A stretch of 64,000 nucleotides of DNA from Rhynchospora pubera (GCA_028095005.1 CM051462.1:238198973-238262972), one strand, 5' to 3'; positions 11,102-23,405 are shown, numbered from the stretch's first letter. Notes: generated by a model from the letters alone, not told the origin. Translations and numbers: made by a program.

Positions 11102-12989
11102 GTTGGTATTATATATTGAAATACAAGGGAATTCACTGATGAGCCCTGTGTAATTTGTAATTTAATATGTTATGCTCCTTTACTGAGTTATGGCGAATAA
11201 ATTCCTTTTGCGAGTTAAAACCGACTTGATGCTGTTGTAATTTCTTGTTTCATATGTATGGTCAAGCTAGGCATTTTAATAGAAATGCCTAAAACTAGCT
11301 TGATTTACTCGTCAATTGGTCAAAATTGATATTTAACAGACTGTAATGGAAACAAATTTGTTGCAACATCCTTGTTAGTTCATTAGTTCTACTTCAGACT
11401 TAGAATTGTAATACAATGTGTGATGTACTAAAACCATTTAATTTTTTCATTTGTGCAGCAGTACCGTTTGCTAGAAGTAGAAGCAAAGGAGCTTAGGAGC
11501 ACCATTCGTTTTGTTTTGTACTTTTGTTTAAACTCAGCTTTGATCTGTTAAGTTGTCTTTTGTTTAAATCAATTCTGTATGGGACTATGAGTGCTGTGAA
11601 AGTACGTGTATAGGATGTGTGTGCTTAGTATGTATTTCTTATTGCTTGCATATTTTCAATATTTAGGATGTTATTTGTTTTCATATTTTCAATATATAGC
11701 GGCGAGGCTAGGCAGAGGCATTGCGATGCGATGCGTTCACTGAATTGGCTGTGATCGAGTTCCGAATGACCGACGTCTCCTAATTAACAAAAGTGAAAAC
11801 CTTCATTTTGAAATTGTCCCCAATGAATTTGTTTTATGCACACATAAATTACGTCTTTTTATCACTGCAGTATTTTTTTTTATTTATTTCGTTGTCTTGT
11901 CTTTATATATAATTGACAATTGACCCTATCAACCATTATATTATATAAGTAACTCAATTTCAAACCCTGAAAGTACTGTAGGTAAAGCTCAAATCGCAAC
12001 GGTCGTGTTACTGTTTTCGATTGAATCTGAACCCTTCGTCTCCGCTGCGCCTTTCGTACCATTTTGCTTTGGTCTTTCTATTTCCTTGCTTTTCCCAATC
12101 TCAATTCTCCAGAGTCCCTACCGAAACTTCTCTCTTCATCCCTCTTCTCATCAATTGCCGAAGTAAAGACTTTGTGCTCTCCTGTTTCGCCTTCCTCCAT
12201 CTGCGCTCTCACTCCATGGTTGCACCGAACCCTTTTTTCACCGTTTCTTCTTCTGGTCTGGTCGCCGCGATCTTCCCCTCTCTTCATGGCCGGACGGAGG
12301 TGGGAGTGGAGAAACCAGCAACGATCCTGGTCATTGTCGTCCCTGTGTCAGTGATCGTAGTGGCTTTGGTCTCCTTTTGCCTCCGTCTTCAACCTAGGGT
12401 TAGGGTTTAGGCGGTGTGCAACCTTGGCAGCCATGGCGTGGGCTAATCTGCCTTCATCGTTTGGTACGTTCTTTGCTCGGATTTTGTTTTTTCTACTCTT
12501 TTCCTTCTTTTTCTTTTCTTTGTTCTTCCTTAGATTGCCTGCAGGATGGATTGCCTTGGATTGTCCTTCTGACCTATTTTTTCTTTGATTTTTCAGGGCT
12601 GTTGCTGCTCTCCGTACCCTGAAATTGGTTTGACGAGGTAAGCCGTGCTGTTCTGGTCCTTTCCTGTCATGGATCTGTATTTTAGAAGAGATGATACGGC
12701 CAAACAATGGTTTGCAACCTGGTTGCGAACTCCTGAAATTTTAAAAATACTACCATGCTCTTTATTTTGCATTTTTATCTGGGTTGCAAATCCTTCTTAT
12801 TTTGTGTTCTTACCTGAGATGATTTATGATCTCTCAATTTGATATGTGTACTTTTTTATTTTGCATCCTGACCCCATCAATTCATCATAAAATTAACCAA
12901 TAGATGTAAGATTGTTATTCATTCAAATGAATTACAGCTCTATTCAATCTTTAGCAGGCATGAAGGAAAGGACATGAAGCCAGAGGCAC
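11102..12989. other. Possible promoter and 5' UTR region, no clear CDS
   Basis: Between about 12000 and 12640 the base composition changes to the C/T-rich style of plant 5' UTRs. There is a telo-box-like word, and good splice donors follow near 12462 (GTACGT) and 12637 (GTAAGC). The open frames here end quickly and are unrecognised. It may be the 5' end of a broken or captured gene. Confidence 0.35.
12394..12410 (+). promoter_or_regulatory. Telo-box-like motif
   Basis: The text CCTAGGGTTAGGGTTTAG contains the plant telo-box (TTAGGGTTT). Such boxes are common near the start sites of translation and replication genes. Function here is uncertain because no intact gene follows. Confidence 0.4.
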
Positions 12990-12992
12990 TAA

Positions 12993-13408
12993 GCTATGTT
13001 TGGTTGAGGATTAAATGAGGAGTAAGACTCTTAATCCACTTTTAATCTCCCAAACGTGGAGTAAAAAAAGAGGAGTAGAGTGGAGTAAGGACCAAAATCA
13101 GAGGAGTAAATTACTCCTCCTAGATAGATGGAGTAAAGTTAATCCATGGAGTAAGTCTTCAATTGTGGGTCCCACACTTATTTCTTTCCTCTACATACCC
13201 TCATTCTTTGACAAAAGAAAAAGAAAATGAGGATAATTTGGCCATTTTATAATTAACAATTATGTAATATTTTTATATCCTCACTTACTCCTCACTTAAT
13301 CTTCTACTTTTCATACCAAACATAACTTACAATGTGTGGAGTAAAGAAGCTTAACTACTTAATCCTCCTTAACTTTAATCCTCTTTTACTCCTCTACCAA
13401 ACACAGCC
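12993..13408. mobile_element. Tourist-like (PIF/Harbinger) MITE, 416 bp
   Basis: The left end reads GCTATGTTTGGTTGAGGA, and the reverse complement of the right end reads GGCTGTGTTTGGTAGAGGA. TAA flanks both sides (12990-12992 and 13409-13411). A TWA target duplication with TIRs of this type is the Tourist pattern. A second inward copy of the terminal motif (CCAAACATAAC near 13316) suggests an internal duplication or nested insertion. Non-coding. Confidence 0.72.
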
Positions 13409-13411
13409 TAA

Positions 13412-14107
13412 GTGAGTGAGGATGATTTGTTAAGCTACAAGGTGATTGTTCAGAGATATAGGCCATGGCAGATGGCAGGTTACTTCTTTTCATTTTTGAC
13501 TAATAATAAGGATTGAACTCCTGTCTACAATTGATTTTTCTTTCTTCTCATGTTCCTTTCTAATTTTTTTTCCTTAGTTAATGCTATTTTAAAATTGGTT
13601 TTCATTGGGATTAGATAGTGTGGCTGTTGGGGACGTTATCATAAATATTTTAACTAAATGTATACAATTTTTATTGATATTGACGATCTCGATTATTGGT
13701 GTTTAGAGTCTCTATTGGTATATTTTTCTATTCTTAGACGTGGTATGTTGATAGATTGTCCCATTTCTACGCACATGAAGTGTTTCAACAAATGCGCAAA
13801 ACATCATAGTGTAATAGTTTTCGAGCACTCTATATAATTGGCTGTCATTTAGTGCTATAGAGTGTTTTTGCAAACATGAAGTGTTTTCTTCATTTTGGTT
13901 TTTGTGGTGATCAAGAATTTCATTGGAGGTGTCCTGATTAGGTTGTACATTATGACAGAGAGGAAAATAATCAAGTGTTTTCCCATTGAGAGTCTTGATC
14001 CATTAACATTATGACCATGAGGTGAGCCTTCTATATCTTGCTCGGCAGGTTGTGAGGAACTTGACCTCAGAAAAATGATGAAAAGAATCACATTGATGGA
14101 CTACACC
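13412..14107. other. Intergenic DNA, no gene seen
   Basis: The only sizeable open frames run antisense into the adjacent LTR and are unrecognised. No transposon ends were found. Confidence 0.45.
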
Positions 14108-14112
14108 ATGTG

Positions 14113-16174
14113 TGTGACACCCCACAGCCATGTCGGTGCCACAGCCTGCCGTGCACAACGCGCCGCGCATGTACACAAGGCAGTCCCAACCATGATATGT
14201 GTTCGGGTCGACCAGAAGAGAGAAAAGAGCCTCCAATGCTAGGAATGAGTCGTCTAGCGTACGTACTACGTCGGGAATCCATCTATATGCTCCAAAATCA
14301 TCAGAAATCATCAAAATCCTGTAAAATGAGAGAAGAAACGACGGTAGAGCCAATTCCATCGAAATCATAGCAATGTATTGAATAATTCAATGGTTTGAGT
14401 GTTATTTGAGTGCCAAGTACGGTCCAAATGTCTACAAATAGTGACGATATCAATATGCAGGTCAATAGCATAATACAAACAGTGCATAAAAATCCCAGGA
14501 ATCACATTTACAATTCAATATAATCAAGTGGTCAATTACACACAAATTTTCCAACCCAAGCACTGCCGCTGATTTACTTCCCATCGCACGATTCCTTACT
14601 CTGATCCTTGCCGTACCTGGAACCCACAAAACAGTGGAGCGGTGAGATAAACATAATTTATCTCAGTGCGGTTTTTAGTTCCAGCCACATGAACTCCTAA
14701 GTTTCACATTGCGGCAACTAAAAACACACACGTTCAACTTTAGAAAATAACCTTTTCAATAAACATAAGCATCAGCCATGAAATCATTTAAAACATCATG
14801 CAATGCATAGGCCAACCGATTGAGATTAGGCAATCAAATAACATAAGTCATACAAAAGCCAGCCATGTTTTGGACACCTAACCATGCACAATCTAGGCTG
14901 GTTTATCATCAATCCAAATCCAACAATTCCATTGGAATCCCACGCCGGGCGATTCCATTTCCAATCCAATCCAATCCAATACGATCCAGTCAAATAGTAC
15001 AAATGCCGAGGACATTTACCCCCTCAATAATTGAGTCCCGGAACATAAGCGCTTACCTCACGGCCCTTGGACAGTCGGTCGCGACTCCGACTACCAAAGA
15101 TGCAAATACCATTCATCGCACATTTAGTACTTCCAATCCATACCATAAGCCATTCCATCACTTACCAATAGATTAACCATTCAACATGACAGTCACATGC
15201 CATGCATTTCCATAACAATTTACATAGCTGTCATACTATAAAAATTAGAGTTACCATGCATATAAATTCAGCACCTACAATTACCATGCCATGCCAAATC
15301 AAATTCAACATGCAATTATGCAGTTAAATCATAAACTGAAACTTAACAAGTTCATACGGAAACCCGCACCTTAACCTTTACCCAGCCGACCATCACTATG
15401 GCGCTGTCATTGCCGCTGTCTCACCGCACGAGTCCCACGCTTTACACCGCTGCGGGTCTGGTTCGGGTGTGGCAGCCATGAATCATACTTGGCAGCAGCC
15501 CCTACCACTTCCTTGGCCTGGTTTGAGTGGTTTACATGGTCAATCATGCACCGTACATCGCTCCCGACTGCCCCAGCTATACCGTTATGGTCCAGGCTAA
15601 CTATTTCATGCACTAGAGACTCTCAAACTTTACTATTTGGGTCTGTTTTTGGGGCTGGACATAGCAGTACGAATTTTCCCAAGTTAAAGGGCTTGGGCTG
15701 GGGAGAAACCATGCTTAAGAGGTGCTGGACATGTGTCAACAAGCCCTTCTCTCTCCTTGATGACTAAGCTGCTAGGTGTCCCTATTCTAGGGGCTGGTCA
15801 AAAGCAATTTGGTCTGTTCAATTGGTCACCTCCATTGGTGCTAACCACTGGACACCTCCAGTACTTGCTGCCCAGGTTGCTAAGTACCCAACACACGCTT
15901 GGGGAAGCGGCCTAAACACCGTTCCAACTTACGGTTCACAACCGGCAGCCACTACAATACACTTTGGCCTATCCAACAACCCTGCTTTGGTTCACCACTA
16001 CAAGTCATTTTCACCCACAATTAACATATTTTCATGCTGCCTTAGATGATGCACAACACATGCAAGGCAGGTTCATGGCAAACCAACAATATTGCGTGAC
16101 AGGCATCGCTGCTGCCCACGCTTTACACGGCCGAAACATGGTCTGGTCATGGGCCAAAATAGTCGTATGTCACA
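14113..16174. mobile_element. Solo LTR of a retrotransposon, 2062 bp
   Basis: The block begins TGTGACACCCCACAG and ends CGTATGTCACA, so its termini form the TG...CA inverted pair TGTGACA/TGTCACA. A 5 bp duplication ATGTG flanks it at 14108-14112 and 16175-16179. No gag, protease, RT or integrase frames occur inside, and no second LTR, primer binding site or polypurine tract is seen. It is therefore a solo LTR left by recombination between the two LTRs of a full element. The size and TGTGACACCCC start suit Ty3/gypsy LTRs, which is an inference. The several open frames inside (60-172 codons) are random readings of the LTR. Confidence 0.88.
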
Positions 16175-16179
16175 ATGTG

Positions 16180-18477
16180 ACCCCCCACCCCCTCTTCCCA
16201 CTTTACTCTCTTTTATTTCTTCTACTAACCGTTAGTTTGACATCTTTTTTCTTCTCTTTTTGCTTTTTATGTCAAATAACAAGATTACAGGAAGCTACCA
16301 AGGCAGAGGTATCTTGGCAACAGAAAAAGGAGAAGTTATCAAATATTAGTGAGTATTTTTTTTATTTCAGTGCATTAATCAGAACCAATTTTGTTGGCCA
16401 TAATTACCAAACCATTGCTTATATTATTTTTTATCTTACATGCATGTCAAAGTCTTTGGTCCGAGGAAAATTGATGCTTTGACATGCAAATTTACGATGC
16501 TGAACCGAGACATATGCTGCCAGCGGTGAGGCATATAGTTTGATGAATTAAATTAATTTTCCATTACTGGCAAGTGAAACTCTCTACAAGGCTTGATTTC
16601 TAAATTTTTCTTCATTTTAGCTCAGTTTCACCTTTTTAGGTTTTTCAATTACAGAATCGACAAATGTAGACAACAAGACCCAAGCTGAGCCAAAAGAGTT
16701 GCAACTAGACAAACCGAGAAAAAATCACAAACAGATTGACAATTTATGTTTTCACTTAGGTTAGCTTTATATTTGATTATTTTTCTAATTATGTAATTTT
16801 CTTATCTTTGCAAATTGTGTGGGTATTCTTTTATTTAAATATATATAGCGAGCTCTTGGAATCATCTGGGAAAAATGTGGTTAAGAGAGAAAATTATGAT
16901 GTCTAACCAACACAAAGGCATAGTAGTTTGGAAACTGATTTGGTAAATCACATATAAATTTAAAACTAGCATTGGTTTTGATTCTGTGTATATGGTGTTA
17001 TGTTATTACAAGTATGTAACATGGTTATTTTACATACATCAAATGAAATATAATAATGTTTCAAATAAATAGCTGAAGTTATTGCTTAGAATTTGTAAGG
17101 AACAAGAAGTATTGTGGGTACGTATTAGGCACCGTAATTTTATAAAAGTATTTTAGCAGATGGTGCATAATTTATTTGATTTTTTGTGTTGTTTGAATTA
17201 TAATTTTACTGATTTCTCGGTTAACATTGTTAGCGTGAGAGATAAAAGGTAGAGACGTATGTAAATTGGAGGGGAAAAAGTTGACATCTTCTCTTCGTTG
17301 GCTGAACTGGTATTGTACTCTTTCCACTTACATATTTTCAATATATATTGGATATTTTTGTTTGTGTTTTGGCAAATGCTAATTGCCATAAATCCAATTT
17401 AAAGTTTCAAAGGGGTTTGCCAAAAAGAATGGCGTTGCCATTAATTTATCTGCTCTAAGTATGTTGATTGATGTTCTTAAGATGTTGGCATTCAGTTATC
17501 TATGCCAGTTGTGAATTTTTTGGCTCAAAAAACTTGGTGTTATTAAGGTTTGTAATGCCATTTTGGTTGGCTGTCTGTCAATTTTTATCTTTGCTATTTG
17601 ATAATACAACTCAAAGTTGAGTTAGTCAGCTTGATTATATGTACTTCTTTACTCTCAAATTGAAAAAAAAAAATGTGCTCTGTGATGATTACAGTGTATA
17701 GATATACATATAGGATATAGGCAATATAATGAATTTAACTTTTTATTCATTTTCTTCCATGATTTCTGGAGCTAATGTCTTGGTATTATTTATGAACATT
17801 CCTTTTAAAAGCTTGATCTTATTTTATTAATAGATAATTCTCTGATTGAAAGAGATAAATGAAATGATTCATGATTTTATGATTTTTATATTCTGATTGT
17901 TAGATTCTTTTGATTCATATAGGTACTCCTGAGCAATGTGTCATAAAAAAAATTAATGGCCTTAATGGTATTTCTTAAGGTAATTGAACTTATAAATAAA
18001 GGTGTTCATATTCCTCTATTTTACTTTATTCTCCAACCTTTTCCTCTTCCTGATGCTCCTCAGATCTTGCATCTCTCTTGCTTGACTATTTCTGATTCAG
18101 GTTCTTCTAACATTTGTAGCTTTGTGTCCAGCAGAGAAAAAGAATGAAATTGGATAAAGACATGTTAGAAACACCTTAACCCATGAGATGAGTTTACCGG
18201 GCCTAGATGAAGTTGGAGCTATTGATGATAATCAATTGTTTAGTTAATTTAAAAATATTTACATGTAAGTTTTCTTTATTAATTTTTTTTGTTTCGTTAA
18301 GATGTTTGGGTTTAATGGTTTAATATCTGTTGGTAACATCTAATTATTTCTCTAATTGAATAAATAGTTAGGCTTACCTCAGATCTTTATTGTTTCCAAA
18401 ATTCATGTGTATTTATTGGATTATTGATAACTAAGTGTGTCAATTGCATTCAACGTTTTTACTGCTATGTGCATCTA
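16180..18477. other. Region with exon-like fragments of unknown origin
   Basis: Two blocks look like exons: about 16291-16350 (EATKAEVSWQQKKEKLSNI after an acceptor ending TTACAG) and about 16653-16740 (STNVDNKTQAEPKELQLDK after TTACAG). Near 18182 a short reading EMSLPGLDEVGAIDDNQLF appears. I do not recognise any of them and cannot join them into one gene. The rest is AT-rich and empty. Confidence 0.35.
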
Positions 18478-19571
18478 TCTATACTAATGATATCATTTCA
18501 TAAAATAATTTTGCTCAGAGAAGAAAGACAAAATAAAGAAGGTATTCATATTCCTCTTGCTTTGGTTTACCTCCTACTCTCCCATAACAGGTGGTATATT
18601 CTTCTTCCATTTTGCTTTTTTTTATTTCTTTATTTTTTCACTTTGGGAGCTTTTGATTCATGCCTTAGACAAGGTTTTTCTCCTCCATATCTATCGGCCT
18701 GTATACAAGTTTTTATTAATATGATGGCATTGATTGTGCATATTTTCTTTTGATTCATGCATTTCCTCATTGTGCAATATTTTTATTAATCTCAGCACAA
18801 AGATTGATAAAAGTTTGCTGTTATGATTCACCTATTTTTATCTTCTGTTTGTTCAGTTTTTCATGTGTTTATAACGTTCATGTCCATAGGTTCATTAGAG
18901 ATCCAATAGATCCTGCACAAGGGGCTAAAGGTATTAATTTTTTTTTCTTTATTCTCCTTTATTTTTATTCTATTGATTACAGAGCAACGACATTTGGTGT
19001 TATTTTTTTTAATAGGCTTATTGATAGGAAATTAAAATTCTTATCAGCTTAGATAGACTGCTTGGTGCAAATTAAGTTTTGTAATACTATTTTAAGGATT
19101 CTTGGATATATTTTTAAAAATTGAACGTGTGTTTATACCACAACATGTTTCTATTAATAGCGTGTTGCCATATAAGGAGTCAAAACAGCTATTGTTAAGC
19201 AAAATTATGCACGATTATTTATTGTCATTTTATTTATTAAGAAATTTGAAAATTATTTGTATTAGGAGTTCCATGCCATATATGATCTTTCTTTGTTTTT
19301 TGTCAAGGGATATTTCACATAACATATAGAAGTTCTAAAAAAATCCATGTTATTGATTAAAAGAAAGCTGACATGAGACTATCAGAAATATTCATGTATT
19401 ACTTATTTTTTTCTATTTGAGATAGATTTATTTTGAAACAAACAATACAGGTCATGAGAATAAAAAACATGGCAGTTTATAACTTAAATGAAAAAAAATA
19501 ATGTGCTAAAATAAATAATATAATCGTTTTAGATTAATCTTACATCGCGCGAAGCGCGATGCATTAGCTAG
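18478..19571 (+). mobile_element. Non-autonomous Helitron, about 1.1 kb
   Basis: The 3' end is clear. An 8 bp perfect hairpin CATCGCGC-GAA-GCGCGATG (19543-19561) is followed by CATTAGCTAG and then T, so the element ends in CTAG at 19571 next to a T. The proposed 5' end is TCTATACTAATGAT at 18478, preceded by A, close to the usual plant 5' text and giving the expected A/T insertion site. No Rep/helicase frame is present. An exon-like block with both splice signals at about 18891-18931 (RFIRDPIDPAQGAK) may be a captured host exon that I could not identify. The 3' end is secure; the 5' end is tentative. Confidence 0.65.
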
Positions 19572-20013
19572 TTCTATTTATTTTCTTAAGCTTGTATTGT
19601 AATTTACAATCGTATTCTAGGAGTGAAATCTTTAATCATAACGTCATTTTCAACAAATTTTTTTGTAAGTTTATTAAGCTAAAAAGAGACTCTATTCCTT
19701 GTAAAAGAATAAAAAGAAAGAAAGCAAAAGAACCATCAGCCTGGAATTCGAATTTCAAAACCGTAAATACAAGCGAGATATATGATCGCTGCCTCCAAAT
19801 TGTGCTTTTATTTATAAATAATGTTGAGAAGTCTGATGACAGACAGGACAAGTAACAACACAAACAGTTTGCAAATGCTACAAGCCTACATGTCATGGAC
19901 TACGGTACAACAGAAACAGATTACAAGACAAGGGGTGCATTAGAACTTAGTTTTGATCATCCATCCAAATTCCAACTACTGAGGCTACTATTGAACGGAA
20001 CCTAACTCCGCAT
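19572..20013. other. Downstream flank of PP2C copy 1
   Basis: From about 19740 the text runs parallel to the flank downstream of PP2C copy 2 (from about 40955); both contain the words CAACAGAAACAGATTACAAG and CATCCATCCAAATTCCA. This is 3' UTR and flank shared by the duplication. Confidence 0.6.
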
Positions 20014-22459
20014 TTAGGTACTGAGCTGAACAACAATCACACTGATGTTATCTCTGCTACCTCGGGATATTGCGATTGTAGTCAGCAGTGAGGCTGCCTC
20101 TGTAGGCGTCGAGCCTGTCGACAGACAGTTTCTGACAATCCCGCATGCTATTTCATTTGAAATGACATCCCATAGGCCATGGCTTGCTAGGATAAGGAAC
20201 TCATCTTCCTCTGCTCGTTCTGTTATAGTCACCTCTGGCTCGCAAATTACCCGAGGTTTAAGTTTGTCATCTCCTGATCAGGATGGCCAGGATTATTTAA
20301 GATAGGTAAAATAAAATTAATTGTTCTTTTAAAATAAATTGACAAGTTAGATGATCTAAACTACTTGATTGTGGTTTGAGAGAATGAGTAATACCGATGA
20401 TCTTCCCTCCTGCTTCTTCGATCCTTTGCATCTCATCTTGACTGTTTGCCTAAAAATCACAAAAATGTGTACAGTCCACAACCATGTTACTTTTTACCGA
20501 TTTTCTTTTAATTAATTATATTTTAATCCAACATTAAATTTTAGAAACTCAAAAAGCCTGCCTTATTTTCTTTGCATCTCATCTTAAATGGGATTTGGCG
20601 CCTTTGTTGCAAAATTGTCTCTCAAGTGTTTTTTCTAGCTTCTGCATCCATAATGAATTATTACCTTGTGATCAGAAGAGAGTCGGACTGCGCTGCCACC
20701 CCGGGAAAGTACAGCCTGCGAAACTCCACAGTTTGCTACAATAATCTTCTTTTCACCGACCACCGCAGCCAAAGCAGTTGACCCCACAGACCCCTCGAAG
20801 CCAGGCTCGACCCCGTCATGCATAATTCGTTCTTTGTGTTTGTTGGCTGCAACTAATTCAGCATCCAGTTTCCTGAAGCTGTCCACCATTGCATCTCTCC
20901 AGAAAACAGACTCTGATCCTGATATTGGCCACCGTCGTGCCACATCTTCTGCCACCATCAAGTGCATCCTCTCGCTGCATGCAAGTGCTACTTGAGAGCC
21001 GCCATGCCCGTTGTAAACTGCATAGAAGTCGTATTCATGGCCACATGCTGTTCTGGTAAATCCGAGGGCAACCTTCACTGCATCTTTCATGCGTCTCCTT
21101 TTTCCTAGACACAAACATGGAAACAAAAACCGTATTTGATTGATTAATTACTAACTGCAGCTTTGCACATTTTACTCTTCGTCCTGGATCCAAGTGGCCA
21201 AGTAACTTGCTCAAATCGTGGAACGATTAATAAGATTCTCTCAAATTCATCTATTTCAGATAATTAAATACTTCACTAAAATCACAGAATTCGGGGATAA
21301 AGATGAAAAAGGAAAAGTATCAATTGACCAGAATATTCTCAAAATTCATATATTTCGCCTATCTAATTAATTTCAAAATTCTCTGAAATCGCACAATTTC
21401 TACTGCCAATTCTATCTTGCTTGATCATTGATATGCCATTATAAATTAAGAAAAGAAAACATGACCAATAATAATATTATATACGACTTGACGCGTCATG
21501 TGTAAATTAAACTATCATATTTGTTGTTATTTGTGACGTGTAAGCTTGAGTAAAGTTTGGTGGCGTCGCTGAATGTCATAAAACTAATTTTCAAATGACC
21601 ACACGTTACTTGATGAGGTGATCCAGTTACAAGTTACAACTTACAAGGTGTCAGGACCTGACACAGGACAGAAGTAGAGGACTATACATAAACTACGTAC
21701 ATTTACACAAGGATTCGGAAGGTGCTTTGGGCACGAAATATTTGACTGGGGACATTCCTGTGAATTTCTTTAGACACATATGCCCCTCTAAAATAAACCA
21801 AGTGTTGCGTTAAATAACTTAAATCTTACCATTTTCTCTCCGCAATTATATTATATTATAAGGCTTCCTTAATTGAATTCTCTTTTAAATAATAATAATA
21901 ATAATAGAAAGAATTTCTTAGTTAATTTTTTAGCCACCACTTCATTTGCTCTTTCAAAACTTTCTGGTACAATTTATAGGTCTTTGTTCTTATATTTTAT
22001 TGTCGATTTAAAATTAGTTCTGTTTTCTTATGACTCATGAGGCTTATATCTCTATGTACCACAAGAAAAATGATAAATGTTTGTTTAAGTTATGAATTGA
22101 AAATATAAAAATATAAAAATATTTAGTGACCTAAGAATGCATGGGTTAGTGAATTTAACATGAGGTCAAATTAACACGCCCCGAGTGTTTCTAAATGAGG
22201 TTGGGAGAATATGAGGGTAATTTTGTCATTTACAAAATATCGAAATGTCCCCAGTCAAATTTTTGGTGCCCAAAGCACCTCCCCAAGGATTCACCCTAGC
22301 TAGTAACGGTCAAGTTTGGTTCAATTGCTGCAGTAATTAATTAGAGAATTGAAATAAAGTCTTTAATGATGATGAATGAAATTAAGCATAATAAGTAATT
22401 AAGGTCTTACCTATAATCGATGACACCCCGTAACTGGCGTTGGATCCGACGCATGACAT
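20014..22459 (-). CDS. PP2C-like pseudophosphatase, copy 1
   Basis: Four exons on the minus strand: 22411-22459, 20665-21104, 20395-20449 and 20014-20273. All junctions have GT/AG and phases agree, giving 267 residues. The fold is a group A-like PP2C, with LAS-GLWDVISNE and SRDNISVIVV near the end. Compared with copy 2 and the family, the MED motif is MKD (Lys23), YDGHGG is YNGHGG (Asn48), GDSRA is GVSQA (Val144), and ASDGLWD is ASHGLWD (His213). Asp256 of the RDN motif remains. Two direct manganese ligands are thus replaced, so catalysis is very unlikely. Exon 3 also lacks 17 codons that include the GVL-SRSIGD motif. The frame is nevertheless open. It may be a pseudophosphatase that binds substrate or partners, or an early pseudogene. 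A MULE sits in intron 1. Confidence 0.85.
21717..22283. mobile_element. Mutator-like (MULE) MITE in PP2C copy 1 intron 1
   Basis: The left end reads GGAAGGTGCTTTGGGCAC and the reverse complement of the right end GGGAGGTGCTTTGGGCAC; similarity continues for about 40 bp. A 9 bp duplication CAAGGATTC flanks it at 21708-21716 and 22284-22292. Long TIRs with a 9 bp TSD are the Mutator pattern. It is 567 bp, non-coding, and absent from the corresponding intron of copy 2, so it arrived after the duplication. Confidence 0.88.
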
Positions 22460-22495
22460 TGTAATATTTTTTGCTTCAATATAATTGTGTATATA

Positions 22496-22651
22496 GGGTG
22501 CGTTTGGATAGGTGTGGGAAGAAGGGAAGAAGGGAAGAAATGGGAGAAGTATTGGGAAGTGTGTAACTTTGTGAAGAGTTTGGATTGTTTATAATTTTTT
22601 TTCTTCCCATCTTCCTTCTTCCTCTTTTTTTTCTCTCATCCAAACGCATCC
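22496..22651. mobile_element. GTTTGGAT-type MITE just upstream of PP2C copy 1
   Basis: TIRs are GGGTGCGTTTGGATAGG and, reversed, GGATGCGTTTGGATGAG. The trinucleotide ATA flanks both sides (22493-22495, 22652-22654). It carries the family core AAGTGTGTAACTTTGTGAA. It lies only 36 bp upstream of the PP2C copy 1 ATG and so occupies its 5' UTR or promoter. Confidence 0.8.
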
Positions 22652-23397
22652 ATAGGTAAGACACTAGTGCAGTTGGGGATAGTAGAGGCCGTGTATATAT
22701 AGGACTCTTTATGTTATAAATTCATAGTACATGCATGCATGTACAAATAGGATTGGGATTCTGGTTCTGGGTCTGGGGGCAGGGTCTGAGCGCATGAGAC
22801 AGGTGCAACACAGCTGATTGGCCATTGCGGCGGTGCAGTGTCTCTTGCTTATTCTCAAGAGAAGACGGCATATATATTAAAAGAAATAAAAATTAATAAT
22901 AAAAAGCATGCACACTCACTACTCACTACTCACTAGATAGCCAAGCCAAAGCGTCCCCTCCTGATCTGCGAGGGTCGTCACTCCTTGGTCAGTCCTTTAT
23001 ATCTCTACCCTTTCTTCCCCATCCTGTTGCTCAAATGATTTTAATCATACATAACATACCTTGAATGGATATCACGCACGTATTTAAAATCCCACTGAAA
23101 GTTATTTGTAAAAACTTAATTACCATAAGAAGGAAAAAATATTTAACTTATTATCTTCATTATCATCATCATTATTCTGTGTTTTTGCAATCTTAACTCT
23201 CTCTTTAATTTTATTAATGAAAGATGGGGACAAGTCCCCATTTTTGTTTCAAAAAAAAAAAAAAACCGTTGAGAAAAATGTAAAGAACATTTATTCTAGA
23301 GAAAATCTATGATGCATACTAATGTAAAAATATTAATATGCACTATAAGTTTTCAAAAATGTTGAGAAAAATGTAAAGAACATTTATTCAATAGTAA
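22652..23397. other. Upstream flank of PP2C copy 1
   Basis: Near 22740 the text GTACAAATAGGATTGGGATT resembles GTACAAATAGGATTGAGATT near 44582, upstream of copy 2, showing that the duplication includes upstream DNA. Beyond about 22900 the text is AT-rich and empty. Confidence 0.5.
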
Positions 23398-23405
23398 TTA
23401 ATAAA

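Noticed and set aside
12021..12410. 129-codon frame with a hydrophobic start
   Set aside because: Overlapping frames on both strands, 5' UTR-like composition, and no family similarity.
14865..16482. Several open frames that might be retrotransposon genes
   Set aside because: They lie within or run out of the solo LTR and show no gag, protease, RT or integrase motifs.
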